In this document: in pieces, positions 54,245 through 63,352 of the stretch
Layout of the letters: each line of letters starts with the position of its first letter
Position numbering within the stretch: the first letter of the stretch is position 1
From: Prochlorococcus sp. AG-355-A18
Lineage (GTDB): Bacteria; Cyanobacteriota; Cyanobacteriia; PCC-6307; Cyanobiaceae
Direction of reading: 5' to 3'
Assembly: GCA_003280985.1 (NCBI GenBank)
Contig: QCDH01000001.1
Location: 1 to 64,000, forward strand
Length of the DNA: 64,000 nucleotides
Notes under the pieces: model-generated
Seen by the model: the letters and a program-made list of their open reading frames with translations, nothing else
What the model was told of the DNA's origin: nothing
Database searches by the model: none
Program-made: the position numbers and the translations under genes

Positions 54245-54787
54245 AGTATCTGAGAGTATATTGGCTTGAAGAAATTGAAATAAGCCACCTTTACTTGTTT
54301 CTTCTTTAACTTCGACTACCTTAGAATTTTTTGGTTTTGTTGAAGGAATGATTTCCTCCTCTTCTTCTGATTTCAAAATTCTGATAATGACTTCATCTAA
54401 GGAGAAATTACCAGGACCAGTTAATGCAATTGAAGTTGCTGAAGCGAAATATAAAAGTAAAAGCTCTAGTAAGAAAATATTAAAACCTGAAGTAACAAGT
54501 GCATGGTATATGGCGACAGAAATTGTTCCCACAATTGCCAAAGCCCCGAATCTTGTAGCTAAGCCAATAATTAGTAGCCAACTTCCGCCTATTTCAGAGA
54601 ATGCCGCTATGTATGATAAAAATATTGGGAATGGAAGATGTAAAGGTCTGACGAAAGCATCAGCGAAATTTTCTATATTTGCTAATTTTTCATAACCGTG
54701 ATGAATAAGAACAGTTCCAGTTATAACTCTAAGAATTAATAAAGCAGTATCTTTGCTAAACGACTTGGTAAGAATTGTTGAAAGCAC
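54236..54787 (-). CDS. DoxX family membrane protein
   Basis: LLILRVITGTVLIHHGYEKLANIENFADAF, EIGGSWLLIIGLATRFGAL. Confidence 0.85.
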   Translation of the reverse strand: MLSTILTKSFSKDTALLILRVITGTVLIHHGYEKLANIENFADAFVRPLHLPFPIFLSYIAAFSEIGGSWLLIIGLATRFGALAIVGTISVAIYHALVTSGFNIFLLELLLLYFASATSIALTGPGNFSLDEVIIRILKSEEEEEIIPSTKPKNSKVVEVKEETSKGGLFQFLQANILSDTSS

Positions 54788-54923
54788 TATAAAAAAATTA
54801 TCCTTAAGTAAAAATAACTAGTCACAGTATCCATCGTGGATTAAACCGCAAAAGTCGCATCTAATTAAGTATTTATACTTAGTAGTTCAATGAATTCTTT
54901 TTCGGATTAGGAATTCAGCTAAG

Positions 54924-56078
54924 TTAAAAATTATTTTTTGAATAATTCTCTAATATTCTCTGATTGATTTTCGGAATATTTTTTTTAAATTTGAAAAATC
55001 CTTTTTTGGCGAATTTCCAAGCAAATAGATCTTCATCTCTAACAAGGTTAAAAATTTTTTTATGGTGTAAATTTTTAAACTCAGTTATGAAATCATAATT
55101 TTCTCCCACTCCAGGATAAATAATGTCTATTGCGTTGGTATTTTTAAAAGTATTTTCTAGTGAGTAAGGATCAATCTGTTCAACATTATCAAAATTCTCT
55201 ACAAATTCAGAGACCAAATCTTGTTTAAATTTCAATACAGATTCAGACAATTTAATTTGTCTTTGTTCATTTTTTAAAAGGATAATAAATACTTTTTTAT
55301 AGCTTGGAAGTAAATTTTTAAGGGTTGCAAGGTGTAGATCATTTTCAAACATAATCAGATTATCTGATTTCGGATCCATATCATTTTTATAAATCTCATC
55401 TTCAAATGGTATTTGATTAGATTCTTCAAGAAAAATTTGTTGATTACTCATTTTTTCTACATTAAATCTATTATTTGAAAACTTTCTGAGGTTTGATGAT
55501 GAAAAAAGATATTGTTTTCCCTTAGTTTGCAATCCTCCGACCCATCTCCAGCTAAGGAGATTAGATGCAGCATCTCCATCAAAAAGATATTTAAAGAAAA
55601 ACTTTGCTCCCAATTGCCATGGGAGGCCTAAATTAAATATCCAAGTACTCGCAAACCACATTCTTGTATGGTTATGCAAATAGTTGTACTGCTTTAATTC
55701 ATTTACCCAAGAATTAAAAAAATCTAATTCTGTATTGCCATTAATTGCACTTTCATATAACTCATAATCAAAATCGAGATTGTTTTCTGAAATAAAATTT
55801 CTCCAAACTTTAGGTCTATTTTCCATCCACCCTTTCCAGTAAACTCTCCAAAATATTTCTTCAACAAATTTAGTTGAATTTTTGATTTTGTACTTACTTT
55901 TAATATCATGAATCAGATCATATTCCGATAATATTCTATGAGTAATGAAAGGCGATAATTTTGAAACTGAACTTTCGTTATTTGGCCCAAAATCAAAATT
56001 TCTTAATTTTGCATAATCATTGATTTTGTATTTCGCAAAATTTTCCCAGGTATTTTGAGCTTTTAATGAAAATGACAT
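54924..56078 (-). CDS. Photolyase/cryptochrome-like protein with N-terminal FAD-binding domain
   Basis: VEEIFWRVYWKGWMENRP, YLHNHTRMWFASTWIFNLGLPWQLGAKFFFKYLFDGDAASNLLSWRWVGGLQTKGKQYLF. Confidence 0.85.
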   Translation of the reverse strand: MSFSLKAQNTWENFAKYKINDYAKLRNFDFGPNNESSVSKLSPFITHRILSEYDLIHDIKSKYKIKNSTKFVEEIFWRVYWKGWMENRPKVWRNFISENNLDFDYELYESAINGNTELDFFNSWVNELKQYNYLHNHTRMWFASTWIFNLGLPWQLGAKFFFKYLFDGDAASNLLSWRWVGGLQTKGKQYLFSSSNLRKFSNNRFNVEKMSNQQIFLEESNQIPFEDEIYKNDMDPKSDNLIMFENDLHLATLKNLLPSYKKVFIILLKNEQRQIKLSESVLKFKQDLVSEFVENFDNVEQIDPYSLENTFKNTNAIDIIYPGVGENYDFITEFKNLHHKKIFNLVRDEDLFAWKFAKKGFFKFKKNIPKINQRILENYSKNNF

Positions 56079-56355
56079 TTTCTCATAACTTTAAAAAATT
56101 TTTTTTTGTATTGATAGAAATTTGAAAAATTTGCCTTTAAATCAATCCTTAAAATTTTCTATTTCACTTTTAAGTAAATATGTTTGATTGAAGTATTTAA
56201 TTTAAAAGTCTTATCAGTACATTTTATACTCTTAAATCGCTCTCTTCGTTGGAGGATATTTAGTGTTCAATTACATTTTAGATCTAATTTTAATTTTCAA
56301 ATCTTTATTTAAATGATTTTTTCTAAAAGATTTTTAAATATTTATCAAAATTATT

Positions 56356-57105
56356 ATGAATAATTTATTAGTGAGAGATGTTAAGTATCTAGATGAACAA
56401 TACAGAATAGGTGAAGGCATAATTTCGGATGATGCATTTAAGCAACTTGAAAAGCTCTTTATTCCTGTCGTGCGAGAGAATGACTACTTTAATCAAAAAA
56501 ATAATAAACTTTTGCCAAAATTAGCCAAAGAAAACTATAAAGAATTTTTGGAAAGTTTATTAACAAAAACAAGATTAAGCATTCAACCAAAAATTGATGG
56601 CTGTGCTATTGCAATTAGATATCTAGATGGCAAGTTTAATAAAGCTATTACAAAAAAAGGATTTGATGTCTCAAGCAAAATTAAACAAATTAAAAATGTC
56701 CCCGATTGTATTCCTATCAAACGAGATTTTCAAATTAGAGGTGAACTATACGCTACAAACCAAGTTGCCGGCATTTCCCAAAGAATTACAAGAAAATACC
56801 TCAATGATAAGAAAGGGATTGGAGAAAGTCTCCGCTTTTGCTGTTTCCAAATACTTAATGGAAGACTTAATCAATACGAAACCCTTAACTATCTTAAAAA
56901 ATGTGGCTTCAGCACCCCTGACAGTTACTTCACAAATCATACAAGCGAAATCCAAATATATAAAAAAAATTGGTTAGATAAAAAAATATTTGCGAAATAT
57001 CCAACTAATGGGATAGTTGTAAAAATAAATAGTAGGAAATTACAGTTACTTAGAGAGAAAAGTTTATCTCAAAATAACGAATGGCAATATGCAATTGAAA
57101 AATAA
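56356..57105 (+). CDS. Stand-alone NAD+-dependent DNA ligase (LigA)-like adenylation domain protein
   Basis: QPKIDGCAIAIRY (KxDG), QIRGELYATN, YPTNGIVVKINS, terminal NEWQYAIEK; no OB, Zn-finger, HhH or BRCT region. Confidence 0.75.
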   Translation: MNNLLVRDVKYLDEQYRIGEGIISDDAFKQLEKLFIPVVRENDYFNQKNNKLLPKLAKENYKEFLESLLTKTRLSIQPKIDGCAIAIRYLDGKFNKAITKKGFDVSSKIKQIKNVPDCIPIKRDFQIRGELYATNQVAGISQRITRKYLNDKKGIGESLRFCCFQILNGRLNQYETLNYLKKCGFSTPDSYFTNHTSEIQIYKKNWLDKKIFAKYPTNGIVVKINSRKLQLLREKSLSQNNEWQYAIEK

Positions 57106-57213
57106 TATTAAATAGTACCTTCAATAAGAGCTCACGATACTGACTTCCAGTATTTACAGTGGAAAAGTAATTAAATTTTGGTTAAATTCCAAAGCAATTT
57201 GCAGGATTACTAA

Positions 57214-58143
57214 ATGACTGCCACTATTTCAAGACCTAAAATCTCTAACTGGGAAACATCTAATATTCCAAACCTTACCGGCAAAACAGCGCTAATTACT
57301 GGTGCAAATAGTGGTCTTGGATACTACACTGCAAAGGCCTTAGCAGAAAAAAATGCTCATGTTGTTATAGCTTGTAGATCACTTGAAAAAGCTAATCAAA
57401 CTATCAAAAAACTTAAAGGTCTTAATCCTGGAGGATTATTTACACCTTTAGAATTAGATTTGTCAGATTTAAAGAATATTGTTGAAGTTCAGTCCAAAAT
57501 TTTTGATAATTTTGAAAATTTGGATTTACTAATCAATAATGCAGGCATTATGCATCCGCCTAAAACACTTAGTGCTCAAGGATATGAAATACAATTTGCA
57601 GTTAATCATCTAGCTCATATGCTTTTGACTCTAAAGCTACTTCCAATTATTGAAAAAAAAGAAGAATCTAGAATAGTGACAGTGACTTCCGGAGCACAAT
57701 TTTTTGGCAAAGTTGGTTGGAAAAATCTGAAAGCCGAGAACTATTACAACAAATGGGAATCTTACTCCAATAGCAAATTGGCAAATGTAATGTTTGCTTT
57801 GGAACTAAATGAGAACTTAAAGCACAAAAATATACTTTCTTTAGCTGCTCACCCAGGAATTGCAAAAACAAATCTCTTTACTGCTCAAAAACCTAACCCT
57901 GGTCCATTAGAAACATTCTCATTGGAATTATTTAGTCCTATTTTTCAAACTGCTGAGATGGGTGCTTTACCTCAGCTTTTTGCAGCTACTTCACCAGAGG
58001 CAAGAGGCGGTGATCATTATGGTCCTAGATTTAATTTCAGAGGTTATCCAAAACTATCCCCTACTTCGCCTTTCGCCATGAATAAAAAAGAAAGAAAAAA
58101 TTTATGGGAAAAAAGCCTCGAAATAATTAATAACTTCTTATAA
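57214..58143 (+). CDS. Short-chain dehydrogenase/reductase (retinol dehydrogenase / POR-like)
   Basis: TALITGANSGLGYYTAKALAEKNAHVVIACRS, LINNAGIMHPP, YSNSKLANVMFALELNE. Confidence 0.9.
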   Translation: MTATISRPKISNWETSNIPNLTGKTALITGANSGLGYYTAKALAEKNAHVVIACRSLEKANQTIKKLKGLNPGGLFTPLELDLSDLKNIVEVQSKIFDNFENLDLLINNAGIMHPPKTLSAQGYEIQFAVNHLAHMLLTLKLLPIIEKKEESRIVTVTSGAQFFGKVGWKNLKAENYYNKWESYSNSKLANVMFALELNENLKHKNILSLAAHPGIAKTNLFTAQKPNPGPLETFSLELFSPIFQTAEMGALPQLFAATSPEARGGDHYGPRFNFRGYPKLSPTSPFAMNKKERKNLWEKSLEIINNFL

Positions 58144-58404
58144 ATTTTTCATTTTTACTAACTTTAGAAAATACTTCAAGATATGTAATTCACTCTCTGA
58201 GAGTTTCATAAATTCTGTTAAGGCATCATAATTTTCTTCATCAATTTTTTTTGACAATTGAATAAAACTATCATGGTTTTCATTAACAAAACGTTCAGCA
58301 ATCTGAGACGGAGTTAAACCCTGTTCAATTAATTCTCCTGGAGCATTTTTCTCCCACTTTTCATAAAACCAAGAGAACCAATATTTTGCAGTATTATCTT
58401 CCAT
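58138..58404 (-). CDS. Small conserved hypothetical protein
   Basis: 88 aa ORF, MEDNTAKYWFSWFYEKWEKNAPGELIEQGLTPSQIAERFV. Confidence 0.65.
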   Translation of the reverse strand: MEDNTAKYWFSWFYEKWEKNAPGELIEQGLTPSQIAERFVNENHDSFIQLSKKIDEENYDALTEFMKLSESELHILKYFLKLVKMKNL

Positions 58405-58504
58405 TAATTAACTTTTCTTGGGCGAATACTATAAATACTGAAGAAAAATGTCATGATTGAATTACCCTTGAAACACAATTAATATAAATGCAATTATAAA
58501 TTTA

Positions 58505-59935
58505 ATGATAGATAATCATTCAAGTAAAAGAAATATTAATCTTGTAATTGGATTAGGTAAATCTGGATTTTGGGCTGCCAAGTATTTGAGAAGCATCAAT
58601 AAGAGAGTAATTGTTTGGGAAAGTAAAGATGGGATAGAATTCTTAGAAAGAAAAACAGCATTAGAAGAGCTTAATATCATAGTTTCTCTAAATAAAGAAT
58701 TTGTATTTGAAGAAATTCAACCTTTTTTGAAAGAGATCGAATCTGTTGTTGTAAGTCCATCAATATCTTATGACCATACAACTATTATTGAATTAAAAAA
58801 AAAGGGAATTAAAGTAATTGGAGAAATTAATGTTGCATGGGAAATTTTAAAAGACACAAATTGGATAGGTATTACTGGCACTAATGGCAAGACTACTGTT
58901 ACTCATCTACTAAGCCATATACTCTGTGATACTGGATTATATGCTCCTTTTGCTGGAAATATTGGTACACCTTTATGTAAGTATGCTCACTCCAAAAAAC
59001 ATGAAAAAATTGATTGGGTTGTAGCTGAATTAAGCAGTTATCAAATAGAAATATCTCCAGAAGTAAAACCTAATATTGGAATATGGACAACCTTCACAGA
59101 AGATCATCTTGAAAGACATAAAACACTTGAAAATTATTTCAAAATAAAAAAAAGCTTGTTAGAAAAATCTGATTTTAGAATTTATAATTATGACGATAAA
59201 AACCTGAGAAATCAATACAGTTCGCTATCAAGAGGGGTTTGGATAACAACTAGTTTCGATAAATCAAATTTTATTCATTGCGATTATTGGATAGATGAAC
59301 AAGCGTACATTGTTGAGAGAGGGAAGAAATTATTCAAACTTGAACATTTTTCTTTAAAAGGAATGCATAATCTTCAAAATCTTTTATTGGTAATTGCAGC
59401 AGCAAGAAAAGTTGGATTATCTGGCAAGAAGATTAAAGATTCTTTATCTAATTACAAACAATTACCCCATAGGATGGAAACAATTTATAAAAATAATAAT
59501 CTGGAAATCATTAATGATAGTAAAGCTACAAATTTTGACTCATCTATTGCGGGAATAAGTTCAATTGAAGGTCAAATAATAATCATTGCTGGGGGTAGAT
59601 TAAAAGGCAATGAATATAGTGAGTGGATAAAAGTTTTAAAGAAAAAAGTTAAATGTGTTTTCCTTTTTGGAGAAAGCTCAAAAGTCCTAAAAATGGCGCT
59701 TATTAATGAAGGATTTAAAAAAAATATTTTTGAATTTTCAGAATTAAAAGAGCTTTTAAATTTTGTTTTTCATTATTTACAAAATGATAGGGTCGGAACA
59801 TTATTATTCTCACCTTCATGCTCTAGTTTTGATCAATTTAAAAATTATGAAGAGCGTGGAGATTATTTCAAGAAACTAATAAGTGAAAAATTAAAGGTTA
59901 ATAAATCCATTTATTGTTCAAGTATCGTTTCGTAA
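58505..59935 (+). CDS. murD: UDP-N-acetylmuramoylalanine--D-glutamate ligase
   Basis: [55 protein letters not shown]. Confidence 0.96.
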   Translation: MIDNHSSKRNINLVIGLGKSGFWAAKYLRSINKRVIVWESKDGIEFLERKTALEELNIIVSLNKEFVFEEIQPFLKEIESVVVSPSISYDHTTIIELKKKGIKVIGEINVAWEILKDTNWIGITGTNGKTTVTHLLSHILCDTGLYAPFAGNIGTPLCKYAHSKKHEKIDWVVAELSSYQIEISPEVKPNIGIWTTFTEDHLERHKTLENYFKIKKSLLEKSDFRIYNYDDKNLRNQYSSLSRGVWITTSFDKSNFIHCDYWIDEQAYIVERGKKLFKLEHFSLKGMHNLQNLLLVIAAARKVGLSGKKIKDSLSNYKQLPHRMETIYKNNNLEIINDSKATNFDSSIAGISSIEGQIIIIAGGRLKGNEYSEWIKVLKKKVKCVFLFGESSKVLKMALINEGFKKNIFEFSELKELLNFVFHYLQNDRVGTLLFSPSCSSFDQFKNYEERGDYFKKLISEKLKVNKSIYCSSIVS

Positions 59936-60021
59936 TTTTCAGGTCGGTCATCACAACCGTTTACCCTCTAGCAAATATTCACTTAATTAGTTAGATTTTG
60001 ATTATAAATTAACCACTAGCA

Positions 60022-60336
60022 ATGAGTGAAACTAACAATTTACCTCAAGCAATAAGTCATAAAAAATTAAGTTACTTGATGCTTAAGGCACAAAAAGATT
60101 CTCATTTTTCTGATGAATTAGCAGAAATAGAAAGCCCTGAAAAAAGAGAATTTGAAGAGTTAATCAATAATTGGGAAGCTTCAACTAAGAAGGTAGTTAA
60201 TGAGTTATCAAAAAGAAAAGAAAATTTACTAAAAGATAAATCACCAAATTCCTTAATTGCACTTGGTGCTATGGAAGTTCACCTTAATATGGCTTTGCAA
60301 GCTTTAAATGCATTTAATAAAGGATTTGATGGGTAA
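60022..60336 (+). CDS. Conserved hypothetical protein
   Basis: 104 aa uninterrupted ORF with ATG start between murD and the convergent pirin. Confidence 0.65.
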   Translation: MSETNNLPQAISHKKLSYLMLKAQKDSHFSDELAEIESPEKREFEELINNWEASTKKVVNELSKRKENLLKDKSPNSLIALGAMEVHLNMALQALNAFNKGFDG

Positions 60337-60349
60337 AATAACAGATAAA

Positions 60350-61084
60350 TTATAAGGAAGGCATCGAAAATAAGAGAAAATCTAAGTTTTTTTCAGTATC
60401 TATAGAAACATCATCATAATAATTAACTTCAAAACCCAAGCCATCTCCAGATTCGAGAAAAATATTTGAATTAGAGTCTTTACTTTTTAATAAAAGATTA
60501 CCTTCTATTATTTGTATCCAATTATATTTATCGATTTTTAATGGCAATTTTTTTTCTTTAATTGGCTTATATTTACAACGCCATAAAGAGATACTTTGGT
60601 TTAAAGAAAGCTTATTATTTTTAGCATCTTTGTAATTAAAAATAAGATTGTCCCACAACTTTTCATTTAATGAAATTTGATCATATCGAGGTTTGATATT
60701 TTCTTTTTGAGGGTATATCCAAATCTGGAACAACTTACAGGTCTCATTTTCTTCATTCTTCTCGCTATGAGAGATTCCAGTACCTGCAGACATAACTTGT
60801 ACTTCATCTTTGTGAATTTTTCCAAGATTGTTTAACGAGTCTCTATGAGTTATTGCTCCTTTTGTTACGACAGTAATAATTTCCATATTTGCATGAGAAT
60901 GTGTATTAAATCCTGCATTAGGAGAAATAATATCTTCGTTTATAACTCTAATTTTCCCAAAACTATCCCATTTTAGATCTCTATGCTCTGCGAAAGAAAA
61001 TGAATGCATCGAATGCAGCCAATCTCTTCTTGATAAAAATCTATCATCGGATTTTCTTATTTTAATAATATTAAAAACCATCAA
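60350..61084 (-). CDS. Pirin family protein
   Basis: MHSFSFAEHRDLKWDSFGKIRVINEDIISPNAGFNTHSHANMEIITVVTKGAITHRDSLNN. Confidence 0.93.
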   Translation of the reverse strand: MMVFNIIKIRKSDDRFLSRRDWLHSMHSFSFAEHRDLKWDSFGKIRVINEDIISPNAGFNTHSHANMEIITVVTKGAITHRDSLNNLGKIHKDEVQVMSAGTGISHSEKNEENETCKLFQIWIYPQKENIKPRYDQISLNEKLWDNLIFNYKDAKNNKLSLNQSISLWRCKYKPIKEKKLPLKIDKYNWIQIIEGNLLLKSKDSNSNIFLESGDGLGFEVNYYDDVSIDTEKNLDFLLFSMPSL

Positions 61085-61176
61085 AATTAAATATAATAAA
61101 AAAATTCTAAATAATTAGAAAAATATTTGTAAAATTTTTTGATAAATTATTCTTAAAAAAAAAGCAAATATTGAAT

Positions 61177-61305
61177 TTAAAAATTTATTTTACTCTGAGC
61201 CTTATTAGCCTTTATCAATATTTTTTGTGCTTCGTCTCTTGTAAGGCATTTTTCTGCTTTTACATTTAAGTTTTTAAGTTTTTGCAGTTGCTTTGTGTTA
61301 CTCAT
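61177..61305 (-). CDS. Putative 42-aa small protein (not in ORF track)
   Basis: ATG-started ORF MSNTKQLQKLKNLNVKAEKCLTRDEAQKILIKANKAQSKINF* in an otherwise empty intergenic gap. Confidence 0.45.
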   Translation of the reverse strand: MSNTKQLQKLKNLNVKAEKCLTRDEAQKILIKANKAQSKINF

Positions 61306-61370
61306 AATTTAACCCGTTCTTAAATCTATCTTAACATAAGTTTAAATTAATCGCCTCTTAAACCTTGGCA

Positions 61371-61913
61371 TCAAATCGTTTTTACAGCTTTGAGAATGGA
61401 ATTATCAGAGCAGTATAGAGGATGTATTGGATTATCTTTGATTGTTATCTTAATTAAAAGCGGTCCCAAAGGATTATCAAAATTATTTTTTCTTATTGAG
61501 TTATATTGCATTATTTTTTTTGATATTCTTTTATTTCTATTTAGAAATTTTCCTTTGTTACCCCAACCTAACCATAAATCACAATTTTTATTTTCAGACC
61601 AGTGTTTTAAGTTTTTATAAATATGATTATTGTTTAGATAACCCACAGGGTTTTTATGTTTAAAAAGTTTTTCTGGTTTGCTTGAAATAAGAGCAAATAG
61701 ATTTATTAATTTTACCTTGCCGTAATTATTATTTTTCGAAATTTTGATTATCTTTTTTGTCGTATTGTCCAAGAAAACTTCATCCGATAATGAGGGATTT
61801 AAACCAATAAAGATAAGCTCTTTTCTAGATTTAGAAATCTTATAACTTAAACTCCATCTATATAGTTTGTTTGCACTTATTAAACAATTTCTTTCTAGAA
61901 ATAAATTATTCAA
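61371..61913 (-). CDS. DUF1643-like protein
   Basis: LIFIGLNPSLSDEVFLDNTTKKIIKISKNNNYGKVKLINLFALISSKPEKL. Confidence 0.75.
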   Translation of the reverse strand: MNNLFLERNCLISANKLYRWSLSYKISKSRKELIFIGLNPSLSDEVFLDNTTKKIIKISKNNNYGKVKLINLFALISSKPEKLFKHKNPVGYLNNNHIYKNLKHWSENKNCDLWLGWGNKGKFLNRNKRISKKIMQYNSIRKNNFDNPLGPLLIKITIKDNPIHPLYCSDNSILKAVKTI

Positions 61914-62395
61914 CCTAAACCTACACCTCTAGCCATGAGAGTGGCAAACAAAGGTATTGTTGCAAAGCCAACTAATTCAGTAGTGATGATTAGTCTGAAC
62001 CTCTTGACTAGATTTTCAGATATTTCAGGTAATTTATTCTTACTTAATGGAATGGCCCATAAGATATAGGTTGTTGTTGGGTATAAAGAAAGTAATCCCA
62101 CAATAATATAAAGAGAAACCTTTATCCAAAACACAGGATTACCTGTGTAGAAATCACCTCCTTGACCAAAATACTTAACACGCAAAATCCCAGTAACTAA
62201 TATCGCAACTCCTGCTAAACCATAAACCACATCTGCAATTATCATTGAGATCGTCTCATTTCTATTAAGACCTACTTTGAGAGTCAATCTTTCAAACAAA
62301 AGAGAACCGAAACACAAAATAATTCCTAAATAATGAACATATGCTACTAATGCACTTTTAGCAATTTCACCTGTCAATAAAGTTCCTAATAACAT
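61910..62395 (-). CDS. DUF2214-like membrane protein
   Basis: ALVAYVHYLGIILCFGSLLFERLTLKVGLNRNE, four hydrophobic segments. Confidence 0.75.
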   Translation of the reverse strand: MLLGTLLTGEIAKSALVAYVHYLGIILCFGSLLFERLTLKVGLNRNETISMIIADVVYGLAGVAILVTGILRVKYFGQGGDFYTGNPVFWIKVSLYIIVGLLSLYPTTTYILWAIPLSKNKLPEISENLVKRFRLIITTELVGFATIPLFATLMARGVGLG

Positions 62396-62483
62396 GTTCG
62401 AGTCAAAATTTATACAATACTAACCACCAAATAAAGAATTTGTTTAGAAAATAAATTAAACAATAAAAAGTCAGGTATTGAAT

Positions 62484-63233
62484 CTAGGACTCTAAAAACC
62501 TTTTCTGACCATCTTCAAAGAAATCCTTTTTATTCCATACTTCGATTACATCTGGGAAATGTTTTTCCATACAATTATCACAAACCCCATGACTGAATCT
62601 AATATCACTAATTTTCGAAAGATATTTTTCTAAATGCATCCAATCGCCCTCCTTATTTTTCACTTCTCTGCAATATGAACAGACAGATAAAATACCTTCC
62701 TGTTTATGCAAGTTAGACAAAGCATCTAGCAAGTTCAATGACTTTTTTCTGAGCTCTAAAAATGAAACTATTTGCTTGGATAATAATTCCATAATATTAA
62801 ATTGTTGTGTAGTTAGATTTCCTGGCTTTCTGTCTATTACACAAAGAGTTCCAAGTTTATTACCATCACTATTTCTAAGGGGAAAACCTGCATAAAAACG
62901 AATCTTGGGGTCTCCTGTTACCAATGGATTATTTATAAACCTTTCATCTTGGAAAGCATCATGAATAATTAATGGACTATTTTCTTTTATTGCATGGGTA
63001 CAAAAAGACCAATCTCTTCTAGTTTCAGATATTTGAAGTCCTATTTTGGATTTAAACCATTGTTTATCTTTGTCTACCAATGTCATTAAAGAAATAGGCA
63101 CATTACACGTTGTAGCAGCAATTTTTGTAATATCGTCATAACATGATTCTGGCTTGGTTCCCAAAATCCTATATTCTGCTAAAGCTTTTAATCTTCTTTC
63201 CTCTTCTTCTTTTTTTGATACAAGATTCTGCAT
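62484..63233 (-). CDS. GAF domain protein with C-terminal Cys-rich segment
   Basis: GAF: CNVPISLMTLVDKDKQWFKSKIGL...FYAGFPLRNSDGNKLGTLCVIDRKPG; tail SVCSYCREVKNKEGDWMHLEKYLSK...FSHGVCDNCMEKH. Confidence 0.85.
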   Translation of the reverse strand: MQNLVSKKEEEERRLKALAEYRILGTKPESCYDDITKIAATTCNVPISLMTLVDKDKQWFKSKIGLQISETRRDWSFCTHAIKENSPLIIHDAFQDERFINNPLVTGDPKIRFYAGFPLRNSDGNKLGTLCVIDRKPGNLTTQQFNIMELLSKQIVSFLELRKKSLNLLDALSNLHKQEGILSVCSYCREVKNKEGDWMHLEKYLSKISDIRFSHGVCDNCMEKHFPDVIEVWNKKDFFEDGQKRFLES

Positions 63234-63352
63234 TAATCTTCACCAATAATTAAAACTTTAAAATTAAAGTTTCTCCAAAAAACTTTTTCCGTCTAATACT
63301 TAATAAAAAAAAGATAAACTTATTGAATTGTTACTTACTGATTTATTACTTA

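Noticed and set aside
54810-54880. Minus-strand reading RCDFCGLIHDGYCD* between DoxX and the photolyase-like gene, resembling a zinc-knuckle peptide
   Set aside because: About 22 codons after an in-frame stop and no ATG/GTG/TTG start; at most a remnant, cannot be supported as a gene.
56627-56977. 116-aa plus-strand ORF overlapping the LigA-like gene in another frame
   Set aside because: The main frame carries recognisable ligase motifs; the alternative frame has no recognisable domain.
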